A stretch of 64,000 nt of DNA from Desulfobacterales bacterium (GTDB lineage: Bacteria > Desulfobacterota > Desulfobacteria > Desulfobacterales > JAIPEE01): contig JAIPEE010000013.1 in the NCBI GenBank assembly GCA_021737275.1, forward strand, positions 1 through 64,000, read 5' to 3'. Position numbers and translations under genes: made by a program. The notes beneath the pieces were generated by a model. The model was not told the DNA's origin. It saw only the letters and a program-made list of their open reading frames with translations, and searched no databases. This document shows positions 33,084 to 42,319 of this stretch, piece by piece (positions within the stretch are counted from its first letter, which is position 1; the number at the start of each line of letters is the position of its first letter).

Positions 33084-35407
33084 TGACTGCCTCCCTCTGT
33101 CACAACAGCCATTCGATGGGCATAGGCATTATGTATAATAAAATTGTCTTCTTTCTGACTGTACTCTACCCAGAAGGTTGTCTGGTGGGGTCTGAAACTT
33201 GCCTTGTAACAGGACGTAGCCGGCTGAAAGAATTTTTCGCCGCTCTCTATTGCATGATAAATGACCTGTTGAATATCAGTGACAAGGATACGGCGTTCTT
33301 CAATTTTGTTTTGAACATCCGGTGCCATGATAATATTGAGTTTTTCATGTGCTTCCATAGTTTCAGAATTTTCTCTCCATAATTTTCTGAGTAAATCAGA
33401 CTTCAACCTTGCCCGATTTTCCCGTCTGTCGGACCAGCCCGGGCAGGGGCGCTTTGCCGGATCAACACTTTCCTTTCCCGGAAAAAAAAGATCCAGCAGA
33501 TGAATGGCACGTTTACCGGTTGAAGCAAGGCTGTCACGGCACATGGTGCAGTAAGTTATATAATCCAGAACACTTTCGTCTGCCCGTTGTTTGATAACCT
33601 CCCTGGCGACATCCGGATTTACATTATTCATTAATCCGCCAAAACCGCAGCAGGTTGTTTTTTTACGGCCGAGTTCCAGTTCTTCTATCTGAATACCATA
33701 GCTGTTAAGTATATTGCGGACAGAGTCCTGAACGGTTCCTTCATGCCTTGTTGTACACGGATCATGTATGGCCAGCGCTTCATGCTGGAAGTGTTTTAAG
33801 GGCAGATGATTATTGTTCTTTTCAATAATCTCCCAGAGAGTGATGATTTCAATTTCCGGCATATATTTTTTGAATATAAAGTAACAGGAAGAGCAGGCCA
33901 GAATCAGGCAGGGTTTCCCCAGCTCAACCCATTTACTTTTAAGTTCAGACATTTTATTTTTCATGAGGTCTGAATATCCACCCCAGTATGCCGGAGCGCT
34001 GCAGCAGTCGAGCATAAGACCGATGCCGCCGGAAAGAGACGAACGCAGGTAATTATAAACTTCATGTACATGGACCGGGGAAGATGCGCTGAGCTGGCAG
34101 CCCGGGTAGAAACAATAACGGCTTTCCAATTGTCCCGGGGCATGTCTGGCGAGCGAAAATTTACTGCTCTGGCTGAATTCCATATCCTGTAATGCAAATT
34201 CATGGGCTGAAGGCGGCATGTATCTTTCGGATACCATATCCTGCCGGGCCTGAATGCAAAGATCCTGCATGGCAAAATTTTCAGGGCAAACCTGTTCACA
34301 CAGACCGCATAAACTGCAGGAGTTGATCAGCTTGTTTGACTTGTGTGCGCCAATTACAACCGTCGCATTGTTGTGAATTTCTCTTACATATTTTTTAGGG
34401 TAGGCATTATATTTTTTCAGAAAAGGGCAAACCTTGACGCACTCTTTACACTCACACTGCAGGCAGCGAGATGCTTCAGCAATGGCTTCCATTTCGCTAT
34501 AGCCCGTATCTGGATTTGAAACAGGGACTGCAGGAAGTGAAACTATGCCGTCAATGCGGGTATAAAGCCTTGTTTTATAAGGGCCTTCTTTCTCTCGTCC
34601 TGCAGCCGGAGATGTCTGATGGACATACCTGTCAATGGATGTTGCGGCCCATCTTCCTTCTGCAGCCTGCCATACCGGTGAATACCTGCTTTTATCTGAA
34701 TGACCTCCGGCAAAAAGGCCTTCAATATTTGTTACCTGATATTGAGGCATTATTTGAATTTGTTCACCGGTTTTTGATTCGGACAAAAGAATTTTTCCGG
34801 GCAGAGATTCCATAGAGAGATAGATTGCATCGAATGAATCCAGAACTGAATCCGGAAAATATTTTTTCTCAATATGTGCGTTTATGGTAATGGTTACGCC
34901 AAATTGTTCAAGTTTTTTAATCTCTTCCGAAAGAATTTGAGGCGGAAGCTTTTTGGGGTCCATGCCCAATAAAGATCCACCTGCCTGGTGCCCGGGTTCC
35001 AGAATAGTGACCCGGTAACCTTTTCGGGAAAGATCCCACGCCACTGTCAGCCCGCTTATACTGCTGCCGATAACGGCTATGTGTTTATCTTTTTTCGGCA
35101 TAGGAAGCGAGCGCGGTAAAGGCAGCTCCATTTGCATGCAGGCCCTTTCAATTTCTCCGATCTCTATTGCCTCTCCAACTTCAGATCTTTTGCAGCGGGC
35201 CTGGCAGGGGGCATCACATATTCTTCCAAGTATCCCGGGAACCGGCATGGTTTTACGAATAATTTTATAGGCATCATCCCATTGTCCTGATTTAACATAG
35301 TGCAGAAATGTTCTGACGTCTATATGGATAGGGCAGGCTGCCATGCATTCAGGCGGTTCTTCCTGAATACATTTGCTTTCCCATTCTGTAAGTGTTTTCT
35401 GGTCCAT
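33080..35407 (-). CDS. FAD/NAD- and Fe-S-binding oxidoreductase with CCG domains
   Basis: 775 aa. N-terminal GltD/DPD-type [4Fe-4S] domain (CMAACPIHID, CDAPCQARCKR), a reduced nucleotide-binding domain starting IAVIGSSISGLTVAW (note GSS rather than GAG), then two ferredoxin-type clusters (CLQCECKECVKVCPF and CSLCGLCEQVCP), and two HdrB/HdrD-like CCG domains (MLDCCSAPAYWGG and KKTTCCGFGG). A C-terminal extension of about 90 residues follows. Matches what I recall as the 'pyridine nucleotide-disulfide oxidoreductase/dicluster-binding protein' of this cluster. It could pass electrons between Mop and a nicotinamide or thiol pool. Confidence 0.82.
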   Translation of the reverse strand: MDQKTLTEWESKCIQEEPPECMAACPIHIDVRTFLHYVKSGQWDDAYKIIRKTMPVPGILGRICDAPCQARCKRSEVGEAIEIGEIERACMQMELPLPRSLPMPKKDKHIAVIGSSISGLTVAWDLSRKGYRVTILEPGHQAGGSLLGMDPKKLPPQILSEEIKKLEQFGVTITINAHIEKKYFPDSVLDSFDAIYLSMESLPGKILLSESKTGEQIQIMPQYQVTNIEGLFAGGHSDKSRYSPVWQAAEGRWAATSIDRYVHQTSPAAGREKEGPYKTRLYTRIDGIVSLPAVPVSNPDTGYSEMEAIAEASRCLQCECKECVKVCPFLKKYNAYPKKYVREIHNNATVVIGAHKSNKLINSCSLCGLCEQVCPENFAMQDLCIQARQDMVSERYMPPSAHEFALQDMEFSQSSKFSLARHAPGQLESRYCFYPGCQLSASSPVHVHEVYNYLRSSLSGGIGLMLDCCSAPAYWGGYSDLMKNKMSELKSKWVELGKPCLILACSSCYFIFKKYMPEIEIITLWEIIEKNNNHLPLKHFQHEALAIHDPCTTRHEGTVQDSVRNILNSYGIQIEELELGRKKTTCCGFGGLMNNVNPDVAREVIKQRADESVLDYITYCTMCRDSLASTGKRAIHLLDLFFPGKESVDPAKRPCPGWSDRRENRARLKSDLLRKLWRENSETMEAHEKLNIIMAPDVQNKIEERRILVTDIQQVIYHAIESGEKFFQPATSCYKASFRPHQTTFWVEYSQKEDNFIIHNAYAHRMAVVTEGGSQ

Positions 35408-35439
35408 AAAAATTATGCTGACAGATATTTTTAAATATA

Positions 35440-35472
35440 GACGGGCTCGAGATGATGATCCCGGGCCCGTCT
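35440..35472. other. Hairpin between mop and the Fe-S flavoprotein gene
   Basis: 8-bp stem AGACGGGC (35440-35447) with GCCCGTCT (35465-35472) in the 136-bp gap between two minus-strand genes. T-run on the minus side is poor. It may be an mRNA-processing or partial-termination site lowering expression of the accessory genes relative to mop. Confidence 0.45.
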
Positions 35473-35543
35473 TTGTGTCTTAGCGGTTAAGTGTTAACAG
35501 AAGCTTTTAAAAGTTTCTGTTAATTATCCATAATCAAGGACGG

Positions 35544-38261
35544 TTATTTGAGACCGGCCAGTACTTTTTCCGGTAGGGCCGGTAAGCGGGTAATCCTTAC
35601 GCCACAAGCATTGTTGATAGCATTAATGATAGCCGCATGCGGGCTTGTTAACGGTAGTTCACCACAACCGGCAGCGCCAAAAGGACCTTCCGGTCTTTCA
35701 TTTTCAACATAGACAATTTCCATATTATCCGGAATATCCTTAGCGTATGGCAGGCCGGCACCTTTAAGCGTTGAATGCTTTTGAATATCTTCAAAATCTT
35801 CAGTCAGTGCCAGGCCGATACCCTGGGCAAGACCACCGTATATCTGACCGTCTGTTGCCAGCCTGTTACAGATTTTTCCAATATCAGCCACACAGGTCAT
35901 TTTTTCAACCGTGGCTTTTCCGGTCGCAATATCTATTGCTACTTCAGCCAGAAAAATTCCGTACATATATACGGCAAAAGGTTCACCCTGGCCCTTGTCA
36001 TCCGGAACGGTACATGGAGTTGTCCATTTACCGGAATACTTGAGCGGTAGATTTTCGGCGACCATTTCATCATATGTATGGTATGAGCCGTCCGGTTTGC
36101 GCATGCCATCCAGTAATGCCCGACAGGCAGCAACGATTGCCCTTCCGGTAACAACCTGTTGACGGCTTCCGCCGGAGGCACCGCTGTCCGGAGCCGTAGC
36201 CATATCATTTAAAGCCAGTCTGATTTTTTTGGGTGGCACGTTGAGGGGGCGTAAGGCTTCGTGAGCAGTACCAAGTGTGCCGATGTCCGCACCCTGTCCA
36301 TGGTCTTCCCAAGTGTTAAATAATGTAACTACATTGTCGGGCCCGAGTTCGATTGCACATTCGGATGGATCTGGACCATCAGCGCCGCAGCCGTACATGC
36401 CCAGAGAAATACCTACACCGCGTTTTGTTTTATCATCAGAGTTTTCCTTTGCTTTTTTAAGCGCAGCCTCATATTTCGGTTTCAGGATATCCATCATCTC
36501 TTCGTAGCTGTAAACTTCCGGTTTTTGTCCATGAGGCATCGTATCTCCGGGGCGAAGGATATTTTTGTACCGCAGTTCAAATGGATCTAGTCCGATTTTT
36601 TCCGCCAGTTCATCCATGAGTACTTCAGATGCGAACTCACTTTGAGGCGCGCCGTAAGCCCTGAAAGCTGATCCCCATCCATGGTTGGTGCATACCGTAC
36701 GGCCGTTGCCTCTGATATTAGGGATAGAATACCCGGCGCCGATGAACTGGTTGCCTCTTGTGGTCAGGAGGTCTCCGAATTCGGAATAGGGGCCGTGATC
36801 AACGGACCAGTCGGATTCCATTGCCAGCAACTTGCCGTCATTATCGGCGGCCATTTTGAGATTAATGAAGAAAGGAGAACGTTTTCCGGTATATGTCATT
36901 TGCTGATGATAGTCATAGCAAAGATAAGTCGGTCGTCCGGTTGCCATGGATGCAACACCTAAGAGGGCTTCAGTGGTCGGGCTGAATTTGTGGCCGAATG
37001 TGCCACCCGTCGGATTTTGTGCGATAAACAGTTTGTCTTCAGCAATACCCAGGCCTTCAGCAATCATAAAATTATGAACATACAGCGCAATGGATTTCGA
37101 GTTTATAAACAGATTACCGTTATCATCCGTATAGGCAAACCCAACGCACGGTTCCATGGGCATATGCGGCTGGCGGCCGACATAAAAATCATCTTCAACA
37201 ACATGTGCGGCATCCTTGAATATCGGTCCGGTTTCTTCACCTTTTTCGATTTTACAGTTAAAATAAACATTAGGTGTGCCCGGATGTATTTCCATAGCAT
37301 CTTCAGCCATGGCTTCAGGAGCGCTCATGTATGCGGGGAGCTCTTCCAGGTCCACAACTACTTTTTTAGCGGCCGCCTTTGCATTTGATTCCGTATCCGC
37401 ACAAACAATAGCAATGGCATCGCCGTACTGAAAAACTTTTTTGTCACAGAGAATAGGGCGTTCAAGGCCGTCACCGAGATTGGTATCCGGAAATGTTACA
37501 AGTCCGTTAATCCGGTTACTGCCGACAACATCTTTGTAGGTTAAAATTTTATGGACGCCCGGCATTTTTTCTGCGGCGGAAGTATCAATTGACTTTATAT
37601 TTGCATGGGATACCTTTGCCTGGACGAGTGCCAGTACCAACGTATTATCCGGCATTTTGATGCCGAGATCAGCGCCGTAATCAATTGTACCGGTGACTTT
37701 TGCCATTGCGGTGGGGCGCGGTATGGATGATCCCCATATACGTCCGTCAGCGGGCATTTTAAATTCAAGTTCTTCTATATCTTTTTCACCGCGCATAACT
37801 TTAGCAGCATCCATAGTGGCATCAACCAGCGGTTTGTATCCTGTACAGCGGCAGGCATTCCGGTGGGCATTATACCAGTCACGAATTTCTTCACGGTCGG
37901 GGTTGTCGTTCTTATCGAGCAGCGATTTAGATGATACGATAAATCCGGGTGAACAGAAGCCGCACTGGGCACCACCATGAAGCGTCCATGCTTTTTGCAG
38001 AGGATGTGGCGCATCAGGCGTTCCAATGCCTTCAATAGTTGTAATGGATGCATCATTTTTTACTTTGGACATTTTGGTAACACAGGATCTGACCAGCTTG
38101 TCGTTCATGATGACATTGCAGCATCCGCATTGACCTTCGCCACAGCCTACTTTTGTTCCGGTTAACTTAAGCTGTTCACGAACGACCTTAGCCAGGGAAT
38201 CATCTTCCCGTACTACAACCGTTCTGTCGATACCATTAACTTTCAGTGTTTTCTTGATCAT
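35544..38261 (-). CDS. mop: Molybdopterin-dependent aldehyde oxidoreductase (Mop)
   Basis: 905 aa, xanthine-oxidase family. N-terminal [2Fe-2S] cluster Cys 40, 45, 48, 60; second cluster Cys 100, 103, 137, 139; these are the same numbers as in the 907-aa D. gigas enzyme. A long molybdenum-binding part follows, ending GAAGCGELPLTSPHAA with the catalytic Glu. There is no FAD domain, so electrons leave through Fe-S to a carrier. It oxidises aldehydes to acids using molybdopterin cytosine dinucleotide. Strong AGGAGG site before the ATG. Confidence 0.95.
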   Translation of the reverse strand: MIKKTLKVNGIDRTVVVREDDSLAKVVREQLKLTGTKVGCGEGQCGCCNVIMNDKLVRSCVTKMSKVKNDASITTIEGIGTPDAPHPLQKAWTLHGGAQCGFCSPGFIVSSKSLLDKNDNPDREEIRDWYNAHRNACRCTGYKPLVDATMDAAKVMRGEKDIEELEFKMPADGRIWGSSIPRPTAMAKVTGTIDYGADLGIKMPDNTLVLALVQAKVSHANIKSIDTSAAEKMPGVHKILTYKDVVGSNRINGLVTFPDTNLGDGLERPILCDKKVFQYGDAIAIVCADTESNAKAAAKKVVVDLEELPAYMSAPEAMAEDAMEIHPGTPNVYFNCKIEKGEETGPIFKDAAHVVEDDFYVGRQPHMPMEPCVGFAYTDDNGNLFINSKSIALYVHNFMIAEGLGIAEDKLFIAQNPTGGTFGHKFSPTTEALLGVASMATGRPTYLCYDYHQQMTYTGKRSPFFINLKMAADNDGKLLAMESDWSVDHGPYSEFGDLLTTRGNQFIGAGYSIPNIRGNGRTVCTNHGWGSAFRAYGAPQSEFASEVLMDELAEKIGLDPFELRYKNILRPGDTMPHGQKPEVYSYEEMMDILKPKYEAALKKAKENSDDKTKRGVGISLGMYGCGADGPDPSECAIELGPDNVVTLFNTWEDHGQGADIGTLGTAHEALRPLNVPPKKIRLALNDMATAPDSGASGGSRQQVVTGRAIVAACRALLDGMRKPDGSYHTYDEMVAENLPLKYSGKWTTPCTVPDDKGQGEPFAVYMYGIFLAEVAIDIATGKATVEKMTCVADIGKICNRLATDGQIYGGLAQGIGLALTEDFEDIQKHSTLKGAGLPYAKDIPDNMEIVYVENERPEGPFGAAGCGELPLTSPHAAIINAINNACGVRITRLPALPEKVLAGLK

Positions 38262-38314
38262 GGTGTTGAGCCTCCTTTTTTATTATATATTGCATAGACG
38301 CATAATGTTTAAAA

Positions 38315-39358
38315 TCAGCACTTTCCGAATCCGCAAAGCGGGTATTTGCATACCTTGCAGCCCGCACAAAAACTGCCGTATCCGAGAGAGACAATATCCG
38401 CTTTGGTAACAGATTCACCAGCCAGCAGCCTTGGTACAACCAGTTCAAATATTGAAGCCCGGTAGTACATGACACATCCGGGCAGGCCGATTATGGGGAC
38501 ATCATTAATATAGGCCAGCATGAACATGGCGCCGGGGAAAGCCGGTGCGCCATATGTGATTACTTTTCCGCCTGCCGCACGTATACTGGTCGGCGTGAGA
38601 TCATCCGGATCAACAGACATCCCGCCGGTCAGTATTACCATCTCGGCACCTTCATTGATAAAACGATGGATGTTATCTACAGTCATTTTTACATCGTCAG
38701 GAACGAAGACCTGGCGGGTAACATGGCTTCCAAGTGCTTTGAATTTTTTCTTAACAATCGGACCGAACTTGTCTTTAATACGGCCACTGTATACTTCACT
38801 GCCGGTTGTAATAAGGCCGACACGCCAGGCGTTATAGGGTTTGATTTCAATCAGAGGATAGTTTGACTGGCAGATATTTTCTACGGCGACAATTTCACGA
38901 TCATCAATAACCAGAGGGATAATTCGCGTTCCGGCAACCGCCTGGCCGGCTTCAACCTGTTGGTTATTGTGCATGGTGCCGAAAACAATTCCATCCATTG
39001 AATTGAGCTGGAACAAGGCCTCTTTGTTCAGTTTGAGTAATCCCGGATATTCGGAAACGAGGTTAACCCGGCCTTCCTTTACTTCAGAAAAGTGAAATCC
39101 CTTACCTGCAGCAGCATTGGCTATTCTTTCTGCCGCTTCATTTTCATGAACCATTCCAGGACTCATTCCAAAAACATAAATATTCTGTTTTCCAATATCC
39201 AGCAGTTTTGAAATATCTTCTTCCCGGATGATATGCCCTTTTCTGAAAGCCGGACCCTTGACACTCTCCGGAATGATCTGTGTAACATCATGTGATAATA
39301 TTGTGCCAACTGCTTCATGTACGGGTATGGATTTCATCACCATACTGGGGTTTTCCAT
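38315..39358 (-). CDS. MoeA-like molybdopterin-binding protein with Cys-rich tail
   Basis: 347 aa from the ATG at 39358 (AAAGGTG upstream; a GTG two codons earlier is less likely). A MoeA/MogA-type domain includes GLITTGSEVYSGR and ILTGGMSVDPDDLTPT. The last 17 residues, CAGCKVCKYPLCGFGKC, carry five cysteines in a CxxCxxC-x4-C-x4-C pattern not normal for MoeA and like a small Fe-S or metal site. First gene of the leftward molybdenum operon. Probably supplies or inserts molybdenum for Mop. Confidence 0.8.
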   Translation of the reverse strand: MENPSMVMKSIPVHEAVGTILSHDVTQIIPESVKGPAFRKGHIIREEDISKLLDIGKQNIYVFGMSPGMVHENEAAERIANAAAGKGFHFSEVKEGRVNLVSEYPGLLKLNKEALFQLNSMDGIVFGTMHNNQQVEAGQAVAGTRIIPLVIDDREIVAVENICQSNYPLIEIKPYNAWRVGLITTGSEVYSGRIKDKFGPIVKKKFKALGSHVTRQVFVPDDVKMTVDNIHRFINEGAEMVILTGGMSVDPDDLTPTSIRAAGGKVITYGAPAFPGAMFMLAYINDVPIIGLPGCVMYYRASIFELVVPRLLAGESVTKADIVSLGYGSFCAGCKVCKYPLCGFGKC

Positions 39359-39739
39359 ATTCACACCTTTTTCAGTAGTTTATGTTTGATGATGACAAGT
39401 TCTAAACTTTCTCCGGAAGATACGATATCCGGATGCTTAAAAATTATTTCCAGGGTAAATCAAGTCTTGTTATATCGAAGTCAATACAACAAGACTTATA
39501 AACATGGTCTTTAAAATTCTGTCAAGAGAAAAAATAAGTGTTTTATTATATAATACATATTTTTTTAAACAGACACTATAAAAGGCTTATAAGATCCGGG
39601 GATTAAGTGAACCGTATTTTGTACTTGACAGTACCAATCAGGTTGGTTTAGGAGTCGTTATATCTTTAAAGGATCAACAAATAAATCTGATCCTGTGTTT
39701 TTTCACCTAAAGTATCAAGAATGCATAAGGGGGAGAAAT
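39359..39739. other. Divergent control region between moeA-like gene and mod operon
   Basis: About 380 bp, AT-rich, no gene. Contains the dyad at 39462-39497. A CGTTATAT near 39656 matches a ModE half-site but lacks its partner. Ribosome-binding site AAGGGGGAG at 39728-39735 serves the TTG at 39740. Confidence 0.5.
39462..39497. promoter_or_regulatory. 36-bp dyad, candidate ModE-type operator
   Basis: 14-bp arms 39462-39475 (AAGTCTTGTTATAT) and 39484-39497, one mismatch, 8-nt centre. The core GTTATAT-N8-ATACAAC resembles the ModE box (CGTTATAT...TAYATAACG). Position between the two divergent molybdenum operons fits joint repression. Confidence 0.55.
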
Positions 39740-39994
39740 TTGACGATAGATGTGAAAAACTCTTTAAAACTTACTACAGAGCAAGAAATGAATATTACAT
39801 TGAGATGTGTCAATCTTGTTGATTATCTTACGGATACGGCAAACAGGATAATCCATCAGTTTGTTCAGAATATTCCATGTGCTGAAGCAAAAAAAACACT
39901 TTTGGAAAACCCTGAATCACTTGCGCTCAGGGCGCTTGAACAAGCCTGGAAAAATATTGCAAAAGCTGATAATTCCGGGCAGGCCAAGCATTAA
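39740..39994 (+). CDS. Small hypothetical protein upstream of modB
   Basis: 84 aa from a TTG at 39740, five bases after AAGGGGGAG; longer GTG start at 39695 has no such site. Predicted helical and soluble, two Cys (RCVNLV and IPCAEAKK). No known domain recognised. It begins the mod operon 32 bp before modB, so may be a molybdate-linked accessory or unrelated; confidence is moderate because it is short. Confidence 0.5.
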   Translation: MTIDVKNSLKLTTEQEMNITLRCVNLVDYLTDTANRIIHQFVQNIPCAEAKKTLLENPESLALRALEQAWKNIAKADNSGQAKH

Positions 39995-40026
39995 ATCCGG
40001 GTTTCTGATATTTCTAACATGTTAAG

Positions 40027-40713
40027 ATGAATACTATTGTTTCGGTTAATCTTCAACCCTTATGGTTGTCATTGAAAGTTGCTTTTTGTGCTACGGTGAT
40101 TGCATTTGTATTTGGTGTTTTACTGGCATACCTTTTTGCAAAATTAAAATTTAAGGGAAAAGATCTGATGGATGCTGTTTTGACGCTGCCACTTGTTTTG
40201 CCGCCGACAGTTCTTGGATATTACCTGATCGTTCTTTTTGGGCATAATGGAGTTCCGGGTATAATTCTACAAAAATTATTCGGATTATCTTTGATTTTTA
40301 CATGGCAGGGTGCTGTAATTGCTTCAGCCATTGTTTCCCTGCCGCTGGTTTTGAAATCGGCGCGCGCAGCATTTGAAAACGTTGATATAAATACTGAAGA
40401 TGCAGCAAGGACACTGGGATCAAATGAAATTATTGTGTTTTTGATGGTTTCATTTCCGTTAGCCTGGCGTGGTATTCTGGCTGGAACAATGCTGGCATTT
40501 GCCAGATCTTTGGGGGAATTCGGAGCAACATTAATGTTAGCCGGAAATCTGCCGGGTAAAACTCAAACTCTGTCAATGGCTGTTTATGATGCGGTTCAGG
40601 CCGGAGATGATCACCTTGCAACAACATTGGTATTGATTACTTCCTGTGCGGGTGTTTGCATCTTGTATGTTTCCGGAAAAATATTAAAAAACCAGAAAGT
40701 TAGTGAGGGGTGA
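40027..40713 (+). CDS. modB: Molybdate ABC transporter permease
   Basis: 228 aa, five predicted membrane helices and the binding-protein-dependent permease EAA loop (DAARTLGSNEIIVFLMVSFPLAWRG). Inner-membrane channel of the ModABC molybdate (or tungstate) importer. Gene order here is B-A-C instead of the usual A-B-C. modA starts one base after its stop. Confidence 0.9.
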   Translation: MNTIVSVNLQPLWLSLKVAFCATVIAFVFGVLLAYLFAKLKFKGKDLMDAVLTLPLVLPPTVLGYYLIVLFGHNGVPGIILQKLFGLSLIFTWQGAVIASAIVSLPLVLKSARAAFENVDINTEDAARTLGSNEIIVFLMVSFPLAWRGILAGTMLAFARSLGEFGATLMLAGNLPGKTQTLSMAVYDAVQAGDDHLATTLVLITSCAGVCILYVSGKILKNQKVSEG

Positions 40714-40714
40714 C

Positions 40715-41476
40715 ATGTTTCCATATCGTAAACGATGTGTATTTATTTTAATCATCTTGTTATTGTTACCGGGCATGACAACTGCCGGTGATGAACTGAT
40801 TGTTTCTGCTGCCGCAAGTCTTACAAATGCAATGAGAGAAATAGAACAACAATATGAAATTTCCAATCCTGAAGTTGATATAATTCTTAACCTCGCATCA
40901 TCAGGTTCTTTACTGCAGCAGATGATCCATGGTGCGCCGGTTGATGTATTTGCTTCAGCCAATCAGAAATTTATGAATAAGGCTGAAGAAGAGGGGTTGA
41001 TTCTGAAAGATTCGAAAAAGAATTTTGTACGAAATACGCTGGTTCTTGCAGTGAATGCCCCTGCTGATAAGACTCCGGTATGTATGGAAGATATACTTCA
41101 GCCTTTTGCTAAACGGGTAGCTGTTGGAAATCCCGACTCTGTACCTGCAGGACTTTATACGCGGGAAGCATTGATGCAAAACGGTTTATGGGAAAAAATT
41201 TCAGATAAAATTATTTATGCCAATTCCGTGAGACAGGTGCTGGATTATCTTATTCGAGGTGAAGTGGATGCCGGTTTTATTTATTCAACAGATGCGGTTA
41301 TCGGAGGGGATAAGATTAAGGTGGTAACACATGTTGAAGGCCATAAACCGATTATCTATCCGATTGCCGTATTGGCTTCAAGTCATGATAAAGCAAGGTC
41401 CGCTCACTTTATCGATTTTGTTTTAAGTGAACGGGGACAGCAGATATTTGCCAAATTCGGATTTAAAAAACCCTGA
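40715..41476 (+). CDS. modA: Molybdate ABC transporter substrate-binding protein
   Basis: 253 aa from the ATG at 40715, preceded by GAGGGGT; signal peptide MFPYRKRC...PGMTTAGD. Periplasmic-binding fold with the oxyanion-binding starts VSAAASLTNAMREIEQ and ASSGSLLQQM, and SAGLYT-type later part (PAGLYTREAL). Binds molybdate/tungstate in the periplasm and delivers it to ModB. Confidence 0.9.
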   Translation: MFPYRKRCVFILIILLLLPGMTTAGDELIVSAAASLTNAMREIEQQYEISNPEVDIILNLASSGSLLQQMIHGAPVDVFASANQKFMNKAEEEGLILKDSKKNFVRNTLVLAVNAPADKTPVCMEDILQPFAKRVAVGNPDSVPAGLYTREALMQNGLWEKISDKIIYANSVRQVLDYLIRGEVDAGFIYSTDAVIGGDKIKVVTHVEGHKPIIYPIAVLASSHDKARSAHFIDFVLSERGQQIFAKFGFKKP

Positions 41477-41483
41477 GTATGTT

Positions 41484-42212
41484 ATGCGAATCGAAGTTAC
41501 TATAAAAAAGCAATATCATTCAAAAGGAAGATGTTTTGATTTAAGCGCATCTTTTTACTCTTCAGATCAATTTGTGGTGTTGTTTGGGCCATCCGGTTCC
41601 GGTAAGACACAGACATTCAAGACGATTGCCGGGCTTGAAAAACCCGAGGCAGGACGGATTGTTGTGGGAGATAAAATTTTTTTCGATGCTGAAAAAAGAA
41701 TTAACGTGCCGGCCCGCCGGAGAAACATAGGCTACGTATTTCAGGATTACGCACTGTTTCCCCATTTGAATGTGGCTGAAAATGTGGGGTTCGGTATTCG
41801 GTATAAAGGATTCTGGTATCTTGATACTTCTGATCGCAAGCGTATCGAAGAATTTCTTGACCTGTTTGAAATCAGGGCATTGTCCCGGCTGATGCCACAT
41901 GAATTGTCAGGAGGTCAGAAACAGCGTGTAGCGTTATCACGGGCGCTTATAAAAAAACCGGATATACTGCTGCTGGATGAGCCTTTTTCTGCACTGGACC
42001 CTTTTCTGAGAGAGCGGCTTCGAAATGGTTTGATCGATATTAAGAACCGCATAGAAGTTCCTGTTATCATGATCACACATGACCCTGAGGATATAGATGC
42101 TTTTGCTGAAACCCTTGTGGTATATGAATCGGGATCAGTCAAAAAAATATGTCCTTTTTACAAGCAGAACAAAAAGAGATATTCACTGGATGCGATTTTC
42201 TCATCTGCCTGA
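41484..42212 (+). CDS. modC: Molybdate ABC transporter ATPase (short, no TOBE domain)
   Basis: 242 aa from the ATG at 41484, eight bases after the modA stop; a GTG at 41427 inside modA is rejected. Walker A GPSGSGKT, Q-loop YVFQDYALFPHLNV, signature LSGGQKQRVALSRAL, Walker B LLLDEPFSALD. Normal ModC is about 350 aa with a C-terminal TOBE/Mop molybdate-binding domain; it is missing here, so feedback by bound molybdate is absent. Confidence 0.88.
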   Translation: MRIEVTIKKQYHSKGRCFDLSASFYSSDQFVVLFGPSGSGKTQTFKTIAGLEKPEAGRIVVGDKIFFDAEKRINVPARRRNIGYVFQDYALFPHLNVAENVGFGIRYKGFWYLDTSDRKRIEEFLDLFEIRALSRLMPHELSGGQKQRVALSRALIKKPDILLLDEPFSALDPFLRERLRNGLIDIKNRIEVPVIMITHDPEDIDAFAETLVVYESGSVKKICPFYKQNKKRYSLDAIFSSA

Positions 42213-42319
42213 GTTGATTAAAACGGAATATCTTTATGATCAATCACCGTTCTTAATATTGTTGATCAGGTTGAATTACTATACAGAGGATTCTTTCCAC
42301 AATGATCTTCTGTAAGAAA

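Noticed and set aside
39365-39739. Molybdenum cofactor riboswitch upstream of the mod operon
   Set aside because: I could not see the conserved core or stems; the dyad fits a protein operator better.
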